Of a DNA stretch of 64,000 nt, positions 22,531 to 30,250 are shown one piece after another. A program made the translations under genes and the position numbers. Origin of the DNA: Bacillus_AB infantis_C (GTDB lineage: Bacteria > Bacillota > Bacilli > Bacillales > Cytobacillaceae); the NCBI RefSeq assembly GCF_050107595.1, contig NZ_JBNILH010000004.1:248001-312000 (forward strand), read 5' to 3'. The first letter of the stretch is position 1, and each line of letters starts with the position of its first letter. Under the pieces are notes generated by a model. That model was not told where the DNA came from. It saw only the letters and a program-made list of their open reading frames with translations, and made no database searches.

Positions 22531-23343
22531 TTACTTCAATAGCTGCAGAATTCCCTGCGGAAGCTGATTTGCCTGCGCAAGCATTGCCTGGCCAGCCTGG
22601 TTCAGGATATTATTCCTTGTAAAGTTCGCCATCTCTTCAGCCATATCCAGATCTCTGATACGTGATTCAGCAGAAGTAAGGTTTTCATTTGCGGTCTGCA
22701 GGTTGGTTGTTGTGTGTTCAAGGCGGTTTTGGAAGGACCCCAGCTTGCTTCGTTCCGCTGACACTTTTTGAATAGCAGTTTCAAATAAATTGATAGCATT
22801 TTGTGCACCGGCTGAAGTACTAACATCAGCCGCGTTAATTGATAAGGCACCTGAATCCATGGCACCAATAGTAATGTCTAGAGTCTCTCCCTGATTTGCA
22901 CCAATTTGGAACGTAAGCGCTCCTCCGCTGCCGTCAAGAAGATTCTTTTGATTAAATTGAGTCTTATCCGCAATACGATCAACTTCATCTATAAGTTGTT
23001 TCACTTCAGATTGGACTGCCTCTCGATCGGTATCCTCCAGGGTCCCGTTCGACGCCTGAACCGAAAGCTCCCTCATCCGCTGAAGGATGCTGTGAACCTC
23101 ATTCAAAGCGCCTTCAGCTGTCTGTACCAATGAAATAGCATCAAGAGTATTCCTTTCAGCCATATCAAGGCCTCGGATCTGCGAGCGCATTTTTTCCGAG
23201 ATAGCCAGACCGGCTGCATCGTCGGCTGCTTTATTGATTCTTAGGCCGGAGGAGAGCTTCTCCAGGCTTTTGGAAGTGCTGTTCATGGTTTGTGACAGGT
23301 TCCGATAGGCATTCAATGCCTGGATATTATGATTGATCCTCAT
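22531..23343 (-). CDS. Second canonical flagellin
   Basis: The 270-residue flagellin starts MRINHNIQALNAYRNLSQTM and ends NQLPQGILQLLK, with intact D0/D1 regions (LSSGLRINKAADDAAGLAIS) and a short centre. Its ATG overlaps the stop of the FliS-like gene by one base (TAATG at 23341-23345), so chaperone and flagellin are coupled. It has its own SigD promoter upstream of that chaperone gene. Its codon use is closer to its neighbours than that of hag, suggesting a lesser filament subunit. Confidence 0.95.
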   Translation of the reverse strand: MRINHNIQALNAYRNLSQTMNSTSKSLEKLSSGLRINKAADDAAGLAISEKMRSQIRGLDMAERNTLDAISLVQTAEGALNEVHSILQRMRELSVQASNGTLEDTDREAVQSEVKQLIDEVDRIADKTQFNQKNLLDGSGGALTFQIGANQGETLDITIGAMDSGALSINAADVSTSAGAQNAINLFETAIQKVSAERSKLGSFQNRLEHTTTNLQTANENLTSAESRIRDLDMAEEMANFTRNNILNQAGQAMLAQANQLPQGILQLLK

Positions 23344-23798
23344 TAATAACTTCCCCTTTCAGCTGTGCTGTCTGCTTTTTCCAGCACCATAACGTTTTGT
23401 TCGTAGGCATTGGCCCTGGCCATGCTTTTTCTTTGCAGCTGGTCAGGCTTCTTCTTAATCGACTGATTCCAGGCACCCGCCAGCATCTCTGCGATGCCGA
23501 TGATTTCCTTTATTGCCGGGATATCTTTTTGCCTGTTGGCTTCTATGACACTGTCCGCCATATAATTGTAAAGATGGTCCAGCTGGTCCGATATGATACC
23601 GGCATTATAATTGAGGCCGGCTCCCAGACGGTACAGGATATCATTCACTTTCTGCAGCATTTTATTGGCAGACATATAGTCTTTATCTTCAATAGCTTGG
23701 ATGGAATTCTCCAGATTGCTGAGCAGGGCTTCATATAGAAGCGAGGTCAGCTCCTGGGAATTCTTCTGCATAATATATTCCTCAGTTAGAAACTCCAC
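23343..23798 (-). CDS. FliS-like flagellin chaperone (paralogue 3)
   Basis: The 151-residue protein has FliS-like features: IMQKNSQELTSLLYEALLSN (compare SPGELTLMLYNGCLKF), then NKMLQKVNDILYRLGAGLNY and LYNYMADSVIEANRQKD. The start is GTG at 23798 behind GGAGG. It overlaps the flagellin at 22531-23343 by one base and shares a SigD promoter with it, so it is probably dedicated to that flagellin. It is longer than usual FliS, with a C-terminal extension (residues about 125-151). Confidence 0.75.
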   Translation of the reverse strand: MEFLTEEYIMQKNSQELTSLLYEALLSNLENSIQAIEDKDYMSANKMLQKVNDILYRLGAGLNYNAGIISDQLDHLYNYMADSVIEANRQKDIPAIKEIIGIAEMLAGAWNQSIKKKPDQLQRKSMARANAYEQNVMVLEKADSTAERGSY

Positions 23799-23841
23799 CG
23801 TTTTTCCTCCTGTATGGCAAGCACTTTGATTCTCACTGTTT

Positions 23842-23868
23842 TTATCGGCCTGAGCCTTAGGATCTTAA
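23842..23868 (-). promoter_or_regulatory. SigD promoter of the fliS3-flagellin unit
   Basis: On the minus strand TTAA (23865-23868) is followed after exactly 15 nt by GCCGATAA (23842-23849). The -35 element overlaps the stop codon of the upstream ylqH-like gene. The same TTAA variant is used at 12162-12165. Confidence 0.75.
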
Positions 23869-24161
23869 TAGTTTTTCTCCATTTCTTCCAGCAGAAGAAA
23901 AACTTCTGCAATGACAGAGTAAAGCTGGGGCGGTATATTTCCGCCGAGATCTACGTCAAGAAGGTTTTGGAGGAGGCCGGCGTCCTCCTGCATATGCACA
24001 TCATTCTGCCTGGCCAGCTCCATGATTTTCATGGCAAGATGGCCTTTCCCCTGAGCAACGACTGTGGGTGCCGAACCCTCCTGGCCATCAAAGCGGAGCA
24101 CGGCAGCTGTGGGGCCATTTACCAATGCGCGTCTTTTTTGGTTAAAAAATTGTGTGGTCAT
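23865..24161 (-). CDS. FlhB C-terminal-like protein (YlqH/FhlX type)
   Basis: The 98-residue protein matches the cytoplasmic domain of FlhB/EscU export-gate proteins: RALVNGPTAAVLRFDGQEGS, GKGHLAMKIMELARQNDVHM and NIPPQLYSVIAEVFLLLEEM. There are no membrane segments. The autocleavage motif NPTH of FlhB is replaced by NGPTA, so self-cleavage is not expected. In B. subtilis the homologue ylqH follows ylqG far from the flagellar cluster; here the pair lies between flgM and flgN. It overlaps the upstream gene by ATGA. Confidence 0.88.
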   Translation of the reverse strand: MTTQFFNQKRRALVNGPTAAVLRFDGQEGSAPTVVAQGKGHLAMKIMELARQNDVHMQEDAGLLQNLLDVDLGGNIPPQLYSVIAEVFLLLEEMEKNY

Positions 24162-26545
24162 ATCGTGAAATCATATCCTCTCTCGGAGAAGCCAGGAGTC
24201 TTTGTCTTGGCCGCTGCCGCTTCCTTCTCACTCGTTGCGGAATCAGCTGCAGTAAACGGGGTGAATTGGATTTTTCCGACATTGTATCCGATTTCCTTCA
24301 GCTTATCCTGCGCCATGACTGCCAATGGCTCAATCTTCTCTTTGAATGCTGGGCTATCATTTTTTATGGTCAGGGAGAGTGTCCGGTCAACCGCTGATAA
24401 CAGGATCCCAACATCGCCGAGCTTCTTTGTTTCCAATAGAAAATAGAGGCTGCAATTCTCCCAGTCTATTTGCTCTTCATTATTTTTCGATTGAATAAAC
24501 ACCTTCACATCCTCCGCTTTGTCCTGGAGGAGGTATGGAATGGTCAGCATCATGGTCTGGAGGCCGGATGGATCGCTTTTGCTCAAAAGCTGCTGGCCTG
24601 TCAGATTAGCCGTGAGCTGATCCGCTTTCTGTGCCATCTGATGGTCTCCTTCATTCTGCATCAGCTTCAGCATAGCCCCTTTAAGTGTGGAATCGGCATC
24701 TGCCTTTCCCTTTTGCACCAAGGCTTGCGCCTGGTCAGACTCATAAGTCAGCCCCAGATTCCTCATATGCTCAAGAATCTGTCTGCCTGAAGGCATTTCC
24801 TTCGCTGCATGCAAAGAGTTTTCATAAGATGCAGCCAGCTGCTGCAGCCCAGGCTGTTCGAGCTGAAGCAGCTGCTTTGACACAAAATGCTGGACGCGGA
24901 CATCTGATGGTTTGAAAATAAGCTTGTCCACCATATTCCTCACTTCGCTGACAACCCTGGAAGCATTCGAAACCTCACCTTTTTCGAGCATCCTCTTTGC
25001 TTCCGCAAGCTGAGTGCTTGCCTTCAGCAGTTTTTTCTCGGTCGACATATCGGTATAGAGCATCACATCGCTCTTTAAAATCGCATTATCAAGCTGCTTG
25101 ATTGTATTTTCAAGCAGCGGCTTTGCCTGGGGAACGGACCGGTTCTGGAACTGGTCGATCAGCTTTTCAACCGTCTGCAGATTTTTGCCGATATCCCTTT
25201 TAATCTGCTTGAAATCAATGCTCAGCTGCGACATTTTTTTCGTTATCTCGGTTACAATAAAATCCTTTGATTGAGCAGGAAGGGAAGAGATGAATTCCTC
25301 GCTTAGCTGGAGCGCTTCTTCGCCTGATTCATCTGCTTGGCTTGGCACGGCGGCGGGAATACTCTCCCTCGTGAACCCGTCCAGCACCTTCATCAGCTCC
25401 TGCCTGGCAGCGAGCTCCCTGCCTTTGTCTGCCAGATCACCAGCTTTTCCGAGAACCTCTTCCAGCTGTCCAATCTGTGATTCTGTCAGCTCACCAGACA
25501 CCGGAAGCTGAGTTCTTATATTGGACAATACCTCTTGAATATCAGGATTTTTCTGGACTGCTTTCAAGCTGGTCTGCAGACTGTTTGGAATAGAAGGGCC
25601 GCTCTCAGGAGCATTTGCCGCTTTAAGATTTTGAAGGGCAATCGCCTCCAGCTTCATCCCATCATTCAAGCTCTTTAGCACAATAGAATCAAGGACAGCT
25701 CCATCAGACTGGCTTTTAATATAGTCAGTGATGCTCGCGATTGAAGCATTGGCTGATAGCATTTCCTTGACTGTCTGCAGCAGCCTGGCATCCTGCAGCA
25801 CCTTTACAGCCTCAAGGATCTTCTGGTCTGCCGCCTGGCTGATCTGCCTCGATTGTGCAAGCAGCTTTTTCAATGAATCCGGCAATGACGCTTCTGCAGC
25901 TTTCATTCTTCTAAGCATTTCTTTCAGGTCAGATTGACCTCTGGTTGCTCTATGATTAAAGACACTCGCGTCAACAGGCCTGCGCTCTCTTGGCCTGCCC
26001 GCAAGCTGCTCTAAGGGCCGGCTTACTCCTGGTCCGTGGAGTGCCTCGTGAACTGCCTTCATTTGGTCAGGGGTATACTCAAGGCCCTTCCTCCCCATGG
26101 CGGCCAGGGTTTCCATCTTTTGATCAAACGATCCTTGGCTTTTATTCATAAAAGCTGCAATATCCTTGGCTTCCTGCCTTGAAACCGCTATGCCTTTTTC
26201 CCCCAGCAATGAAACTGCCCTGCCTGCTTCCCCTTTTGCATTGAGGAGAGCCTCTGTTTCTTCCGCTGCTTGTGTTTCCTGCCCGGCAGCCGCATTAGCG
26301 GGCTGGGCTGCTTTTACAGTCGGCAAAGCGCCTTCTGTGCTGGAGACCTCAACGGATACCCTATTCCCCTTGGGGAGTTCTCCATCTACTTTCACCTTAA
26401 TATCCTGTCCCTTCACCTGCAGAAGCGCTTCATTATTAGGAAGCCGCTCCTTTACAACCGCCTGAAAGACGCTCCCTTTTTTCAGATCAAGGGATTTAGG
26501 TTCGGCAATAAAAGAGGAAACTGGAGAGTCATTTTTAACCTGCAT
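24158..26545 (-). CDS. YlqG-like large protein (FliK-like), unknown function
   Basis: This protein of about 795 residues is paired with a YlqH-like FlhB-domain gene by a 4-nt overlap, as ylqG-ylqH are in B. subtilis. The sequence is rich in helices and Gln/Lys. Its C-terminal third has MLTIPYLLQDKAEDVKVFIQ and CSLYFLLETKKLGDVGILLS, reminiscent of FliK C-terminal domains. B. subtilis YlqG is shorter (about 520 residues). The start at 26545 is chosen because GCGGAG precedes it; an in-frame ATG at 26590 has no clear ribosome site. A role in substrate switching during export is only an inference. Confidence 0.7.
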   Translation of the reverse strand: MQVKNDSPVSSFIAEPKSLDLKKGSVFQAVVKERLPNNEALLQVKGQDIKVKVDGELPKGNRVSVEVSSTEGALPTVKAAQPANAAAGQETQAAEETEALLNAKGEAGRAVSLLGEKGIAVSRQEAKDIAAFMNKSQGSFDQKMETLAAMGRKGLEYTPDQMKAVHEALHGPGVSRPLEQLAGRPRERRPVDASVFNHRATRGQSDLKEMLRRMKAAEASLPDSLKKLLAQSRQISQAADQKILEAVKVLQDARLLQTVKEMLSANASIASITDYIKSQSDGAVLDSIVLKSLNDGMKLEAIALQNLKAANAPESGPSIPNSLQTSLKAVQKNPDIQEVLSNIRTQLPVSGELTESQIGQLEEVLGKAGDLADKGRELAARQELMKVLDGFTRESIPAAVPSQADESGEEALQLSEEFISSLPAQSKDFIVTEITKKMSQLSIDFKQIKRDIGKNLQTVEKLIDQFQNRSVPQAKPLLENTIKQLDNAILKSDVMLYTDMSTEKKLLKASTQLAEAKRMLEKGEVSNASRVVSEVRNMVDKLIFKPSDVRVQHFVSKQLLQLEQPGLQQLAASYENSLHAAKEMPSGRQILEHMRNLGLTYESDQAQALVQKGKADADSTLKGAMLKLMQNEGDHQMAQKADQLTANLTGQQLLSKSDPSGLQTMMLTIPYLLQDKAEDVKVFIQSKNNEEQIDWENCSLYFLLETKKLGDVGILLSAVDRTLSLTIKNDSPAFKEKIEPLAVMAQDKLKEIGYNVGKIQFTPFTAADSATSEKEAAAAKTKTPGFSERGYDFTI

Positions 26546-26611
26546 GCTATTCACACTCCGCTTATATCGAAAATTAGGCCGCCCGGGCATGGAAACAGCC
26601 CTGCGGAATCC

Positions 26612-26650
26612 GGTATAAAAGAAAAATCAATACAGAAGTGTATTGATTTT
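26612..26650 (-). terminator. Terminator of flgM
   Basis: AAAATCAATAC (26623-26633) pairs with GTATTGATTTT (26640-26650) and on the minus strand is followed by TTCTTTTAT. It overlaps the flgM stop, so flgM is transcribed as a single gene. Confidence 0.85.
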
Positions 26651-26915
26651 ATTCTTTGCCATAAAATTTTAGGATGCTTTTCGCCGTTTCTTTTGCGTCC
26701 ACTTGGTACGTTCCGTTCTGCACCTGAAGCTTCAGTTCTTCCACTTTCGCCTGGCGTTTCGCCGTCAGCTGGGAGACCTGCTGCATTTCCTTGGCCGCAG
26801 ATGAGATTTCCACTTTATCTGTTTTCTTCGTTTCTTTGCTTTGGTTATCCATGTTGTTTAACTGGCGTTTGTACGGGTTGATTCCTGAAGCTCCGAAATT
26901 CTGATTGATCTTCAT
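26649..26915 (-). CDS. flgM: Anti-sigma-D factor FlgM
   Basis: The 88-residue protein starts MKINQNFGASGINPYKRQLN and ends with the anti-sigma region DKVEISSAAKEMQQVSQLTA, then AKETAKSILKFYGKE. FlgM sequesters SigD until the hook is complete. Length equals that of B. subtilis FlgM (88). The frame is open to 26945, but the ATG at 26915 follows GAGAGGG and gives the family start. It has its own SigD promoter and terminator, so it is autoregulated. Confidence 0.96.
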   Translation of the reverse strand: MKINQNFGASGINPYKRQLNNMDNQSKETKKTDKVEISSAAKEMQQVSQLTAKRQAKVEELKLQVQNGTYQVDAKETAKSILKFYGKE

Positions 26916-26960
26916 TATTTTTCCCTCTCTTTCTTGCCAAGCCAATTGTCTTTACCTCTA

Positions 26961-26987
26961 TTATCGGCCATAACGGCCTAAACTTTA
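26961..26987 (-). promoter_or_regulatory. SigD promoter of flgM
   Basis: On the minus strand TAAA (26984-26987) is followed after 15 nt by GCCGATAA (26961-26968), about 45 nt ahead of the flgM start. It makes the anti-sigma factor part of its own regulon. Confidence 0.88.
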
Positions 26988-27023
26988 AACAATACGCACA
27001 AATTAGTAAAAATTACATTGAAA

Positions 27024-27058
27024 AAATGCTGAAAAGCTGTATGAATAGTTCATACAGC
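27024..27058 (-). terminator. Terminator of the comF-yvyF transcript
   Basis: GCTGTATGAA (27036-27045) pairs with TTCATACAGC (27049-27058); on the minus strand TTTTCAGCATTTTTTC follows. It separates yvyF from flgM. Confidence 0.7.
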
Positions 27059-27071
27059 CTAGAAGTTACGG

Positions 27072-27494
27072 CTATTGTTCCTTTGGTTCACAAGAAAAAT
27101 AGGTACTATTTTTCTCTCTTTCAGCCCGCTCGCGTTTGCGCTCTTCTTCCTCATTGTGGGCATTGATGCCTTTAATCAGAGAATCCTTGCATTTTGTGCA
27201 CAGCTTGCCTTCACGGATAATGGCCCCGCATTTATCGCATGGATAGCCAAGATTAGGGAATTGGGTGATTTTCAGCCTTCCCGTCCTGATGAATTTTAAG
27301 ATCAGGTCTTCATCTACATTTGTGGCATCTTCTACCTGGACTATCGTCGCAGCCCGGTTTTCCCGTTTACGGATGTACTGGTAAACCGTTTCAAATGCCT
27401 TTTCTTCATCCTTCCAGCAGCTTTGGCACACTTCACGGAATTGATTCCGCACAAATAACTCGCCGCAGTTAGGACAGTTTGATAATTCAGCCAC
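27072..27494 (-). CDS. yvyF: YvyF family zinc-finger-like flagellar operon protein
   Basis: The 140-residue protein has CPNCGELF and CQSCWKDEEKAFETVYQYIR near the N-terminus and CDKCG/CTKCKDSLIKGI near residues 90-112, two cysteine pairs on each side. It matches YvyF (139 residues in B. subtilis, TIGR03826-type flagellar operon protein). The start is taken as GTG at 27494, with GAGGGAG at good spacing and a family-like MAELSNCPNC. An earlier GTG at 27509 lacks a ribosome site. It lies between comFC and flgM, as in B. subtilis. Confidence 0.9.
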   Translation of the reverse strand: MAELSNCPNCGELFVRNQFREVCQSCWKDEEKAFETVYQYIRKRENRAATIVQVEDATNVDEDLILKFIRTGRLKITQFPNLGYPCDKCGAIIREGKLCTKCKDSLIKGINAHNEEEERKRERAEREKNSTYFSCEPKEQ

Positions 27495-27583
27495 TTCTTG
27501 CTCCCTCACATTTCCAATTGCAGTTTTACTTACATTATAGCCTGCAGCATGCCTGAAAGAAATGCCATTTTTTTGAACATTTT

Positions 27584-28303
27584 TTATCCCCTTGCAATGG
27601 TGATGGAGCTGATGCTTTCTGCTCCTTGCTGTTTAAGGATAATGGCGGCATGCCGTAAAGTTGATCCTGTGGTATAAATATCGTCAATTAGAAGGATATG
27701 TTTAGAAAGGAGACCGGTTTCTTCTTTCAAACCGAATACCTGCTGAAGGTAGATTCGCTCATTCCTTGTTTTCTTTGACTGCTTTTCAGAGTGCGTCCGA
27801 ACGAGGAGGCTGGAAGGAAAATAGCCGGCTGTTTTGATCAGGGCCTCTGTCTGGTTAAAGCCTCTTTCGCAGAGGCGCTTTTCGCTCAGCGGAATCGGCA
27901 CTATATAGTCAGGCTTCTCTTTGCCGAGCACCTTTCTGAGTTCATCCGCAAAGACTGCGGCCAGCGCGTAATCCCCCCTATACTTATAGCGGGCCATTAC
28001 TTCCTGCATGAACGCATTATACTCATATAGTGAAGTGTTTTTCCTCAGAACTTCTTTCCACTCAGGGGATTTCTCCCACCTGACACAATCCAGGCACTGC
28101 TTTTCTTTTATAAAAAGCGGATCCATTCCGGCAAAGGGCCTGCCGCAGACAAGGCAGCGCTCTCCTTCAATCAATTGCAGCTTCCCCCTGCATTCAGAAC
28201 ACACCACTTGTTTCCCGGTTCTCAGCAGCAGCTTAACCCAGCCGATTTCCTGCTCAATCTCTGAGTGGCAAATCAGGCAATAGTCAGCGGGGAAAAGATT
28301 CAT
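27584..28303 (-). CDS. comFC: Competence protein ComFC
   Basis: The 239-residue protein has N-terminal cysteine motifs (CLICHSEIEQ, CSECRGKL, CLVCGRPFAG, and CLDCVRW) and a C-terminal phosphoribosyltransferase fold with ILLIDDIYTTGSTLRHA. ComFC interacts with ComFA and takes part in moving transforming DNA. Its start overlaps the end of comFA by 20 nt, which leaves no space for comFB. Length agrees with the family. Confidence 0.95.
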   Translation of the reverse strand: MNLFPADYCLICHSEIEQEIGWVKLLLRTGKQVVCSECRGKLQLIEGERCLVCGRPFAGMDPLFIKEKQCLDCVRWEKSPEWKEVLRKNTSLYEYNAFMQEVMARYKYRGDYALAAVFADELRKVLGKEKPDYIVPIPLSEKRLCERGFNQTEALIKTAGYFPSSLLVRTHSEKQSKKTRNERIYLQQVFGLKEETGLLSKHILLIDDIYTTGSTLRHAAIILKQQGAESISSITIARG

Positions 28304-29777
28304 ACATAATCAGCCCCCTTCGTTTAGCTTCCCTGTTCATTCTCATGATCTGATTTTTGGCTTTAATCATTTCTTCTGTTTTGCCGAAGTGGAAAAAGGT
28401 GATGGTGCCGCGGGGATAATCGGCACTCCTGCCAACCCGGCCGGAGATTTGGACCAGAGCGCTTTCGGTAAATACGTGGTGGTCGGCGCCAATGACAGCT
28501 GCGTCGATATTCGGAAACGTTACGCCTCTTTCGAGGATGGTGGTGGTTAGGAGGATCTGTGTTTCTTTATTGCGCATTTTTTGGATTTTAGTTTTGCGGT
28601 CCGGGTCCCCGGCATGGACGGAATCGGTCTGTTGGTGGAGTTTTTGTGTTAGGGGCAATGCGGCTTCCATGATGTCGATGCGTGGGAAAAACAGGAGGAT
28701 CTGTTTGGAGGTTTGGATGCGGCGGCTGATCCAGCTGATGACCGGAGAGGGCAGGCGGCCTTTTTTTAAAAGGTTCTCCCAATTTCCGCACCAGCGGTAT
28801 TCCGGGACAGGAAGCGGATGGCGGTGGTAGCGGGCCGGGATAGTAATGTAATCTTTCTTTCCGGAGAAGCAGTCTTTTTGCCATTTCTGGTTTGGTGTGG
28901 CGGTGAGATAGATCATGGATGACTCCGGCTTTCTTGCCTGCTGTACGGCGTATTGCAGGCCTGTGTCAACCGAATAAGGGAAAGCGTCAACCTCGTCCAG
29001 GATGACAGTGTCGAATGCCTGCCGGAATCGGAACAGCTGGTGGGTCGTAGCGATGGTGAGCGGGGCATAAAGATGGCGATCCTCGCTGCCGCCGTAGAGG
29101 GAAGCTACATTTATTTCAGGGAATACTTTTTTCAGGCGTGGGGTGAGCTCAAGTACCACATCTGTCCGGGGTGTGGCGAAGCAGACTCTTTTGCCGGCTT
29201 GGAGGGCATGGCTGATGCCTGCGAACAGCACCTCGGTTTTTCCCGCGCCGCAAACGGCCCATATTAAGAGTTCTTTGTTTTGCTGGATTGCTGTTATTGT
29301 TAGGTCCGAGGCAGCCTGCTGTCCTGGGGAAAGTTCGCCTGGCCAATTGAGATAGATGTTTGGTGTGAGAAGGACTGGCTGCGGGCCCTGCCAGCTGATG
29401 AGCGGAGTGCAGGTGCTGACCCGGCCCATCATAATGCAGCTCCGGCAGTAAAGGCAATCTTCGCCGCAGCGGGCGCAGGGGAATTTGGCGAAAAGGTGAG
29501 AGTGTGTATTGCCGCATCGGGCACATTGGGGCTTTTTGCCGGTGAGGAGGATGCCTGGGCGGTAGATGAGGTGGCCGTTTTGGTAGTGCTGGTCGATTTC
29601 TTTTGATGTGAAGGGGATTTCGTCTGCGAGGAGCTGCTTGCCGGTGAGCATTTCGGCCAGTTTTTGGTCCGGTTTGAAGGCTGGATTAAGCGGAATGGCC
29701 GGAATTTCAGCCAGTTTGGAGATTGGTGTGCCATTTGGGTCCTGGATGAGGCGCCCTTCTTGGATTTTGAACTTCAA
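28284..29777 (-). CDS. comFA: Late competence helicase ComFA
   Basis: The 497-residue DEAD-like ATPase pulls single-stranded DNA through ComEC. It has a four-cysteine zinc finger (CARCGNTHSHLFAKFPCARC, then CLYCRSC), the Walker A motif AVCGAGKTE, Walker B TVILDEVDAFPY and motif VI QISGRVGRS. The start appears to be TTG at 29777 behind AAAGGATG; no better ATG lies nearby. Directly upstream are phased 20-bp repeats rather than a recognisable comK-type promoter. It overlaps comFC by 20 nt. Confidence 0.95.
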   Translation of the reverse strand: MKFKIQEGRLIQDPNGTPISKLAEIPAIPLNPAFKPDQKLAEMLTGKQLLADEIPFTSKEIDQHYQNGHLIYRPGILLTGKKPQCARCGNTHSHLFAKFPCARCGEDCLYCRSCIMMGRVSTCTPLISWQGPQPVLLTPNIYLNWPGELSPGQQAASDLTITAIQQNKELLIWAVCGAGKTEVLFAGISHALQAGKRVCFATPRTDVVLELTPRLKKVFPEINVASLYGGSEDRHLYAPLTIATTHQLFRFRQAFDTVILDEVDAFPYSVDTGLQYAVQQARKPESSMIYLTATPNQKWQKDCFSGKKDYITIPARYHRHPLPVPEYRWCGNWENLLKKGRLPSPVISWISRRIQTSKQILLFFPRIDIMEAALPLTQKLHQQTDSVHAGDPDRKTKIQKMRNKETQILLTTTILERGVTFPNIDAAVIGADHHVFTESALVQISGRVGRSADYPRGTITFFHFGKTEEMIKAKNQIMRMNREAKRRGLIMYESFPR

Positions 29778-29796
29778 AGCTAATCATCCTTTCCTG

Positions 29797-30065
29797 TTTA
29801 TTTGCGGGATTTTGGATATGTTTGCGAGTTTTGAGTTTTATTTGCGACTTTTTCATTTTATTTGCGAGTTCAAGCTTTTATTTGCGACTTTCCCGATATA
29901 TTTGCGACCTCGGCTTTCAGCTATCTTCACCGCGAGATGCCGCCTTCCCCTCTTATTAGCAACTTCCCCGATTTATTAGCAACTTTTCTCTTTTATTAGC
30001 AACTTTCCCCATATACTAGCAACTTTCAGTATTTACTAGCAGCTTCCCCAATATATTAGCAACTC
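29797..30065. repeat. Two phased arrays of a 20-bp repeat upstream of comFA
   Basis: Six units with core TTTGCGACTT occur at a strict 20-bp period (cores at 29801, 29821, 29841, 29861, 29881, 29901). After a gap of about 35 nt follow six units with core TTAGCAACTT, again at 20-bp period (29956, 29976, 29996, 30016, 30036, 30056). The two cores differ at a few positions (TTTGCGA versus TTAGCAA), so the arrays look like diverged copies of one unit. They are tandem repeats without unique spacers, so not a CRISPR array. Confidence 0.9.
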
Positions 30066-30200
30066 CCTTTTTGGCCCCCCTCTTTTATCAGCAGCACCCC
30101 TCCTCAAACCGCAACTCCCCCACTCCACAGTATACTCCACCCCAAATACCGCCCAACCGCCCCCACAACCCCAAACTCTCCCCCTAGATTCCCCCCAACA
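30066..30200. other. C-rich, G-poor stretch upstream of ppaC
   Basis: The plus strand here is dominated by C and A with almost no G for more than 100 nt (runs such as CCCCCC and CCCCACAACCCC). No coding frame or hairpin was found. It separates the repeat arrays from the ppaC promoter and includes one further degenerate TATCAGCAGC-like unit near 30086. Confidence 0.6.
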
Positions 30201-30213
30201 TTTCCTCTATAAT
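30185..30213 (+). promoter_or_regulatory. Candidate SigA promoter of ppaC
   Basis: A perfect TATAAT (30208-30213) lies 17 nt after TAGATT (30185-30190). The -35 is weak, but the position 38 nt ahead of the start codon fits ppaC. Confidence 0.5.
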
Positions 30214-30250
30214 AAACCATGAAGAATCCACCTAAAAAGGAGATTTACAT

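Noticed and set aside
26961..26987. SigD site driving a long flgM-flgN-flgK-flgL operon as in B. subtilis
   Set aside because: A strong terminator overlaps the flgM stop and several promoters intervene, so a single long operon from this promoter is unlikely.
29797..30065. Possible CRISPR array
   Set aside because: The 20-bp units are directly adjacent with degenerate A/T-rich joins. There are no unique 30-40-nt spacers, and no cas genes are nearby.
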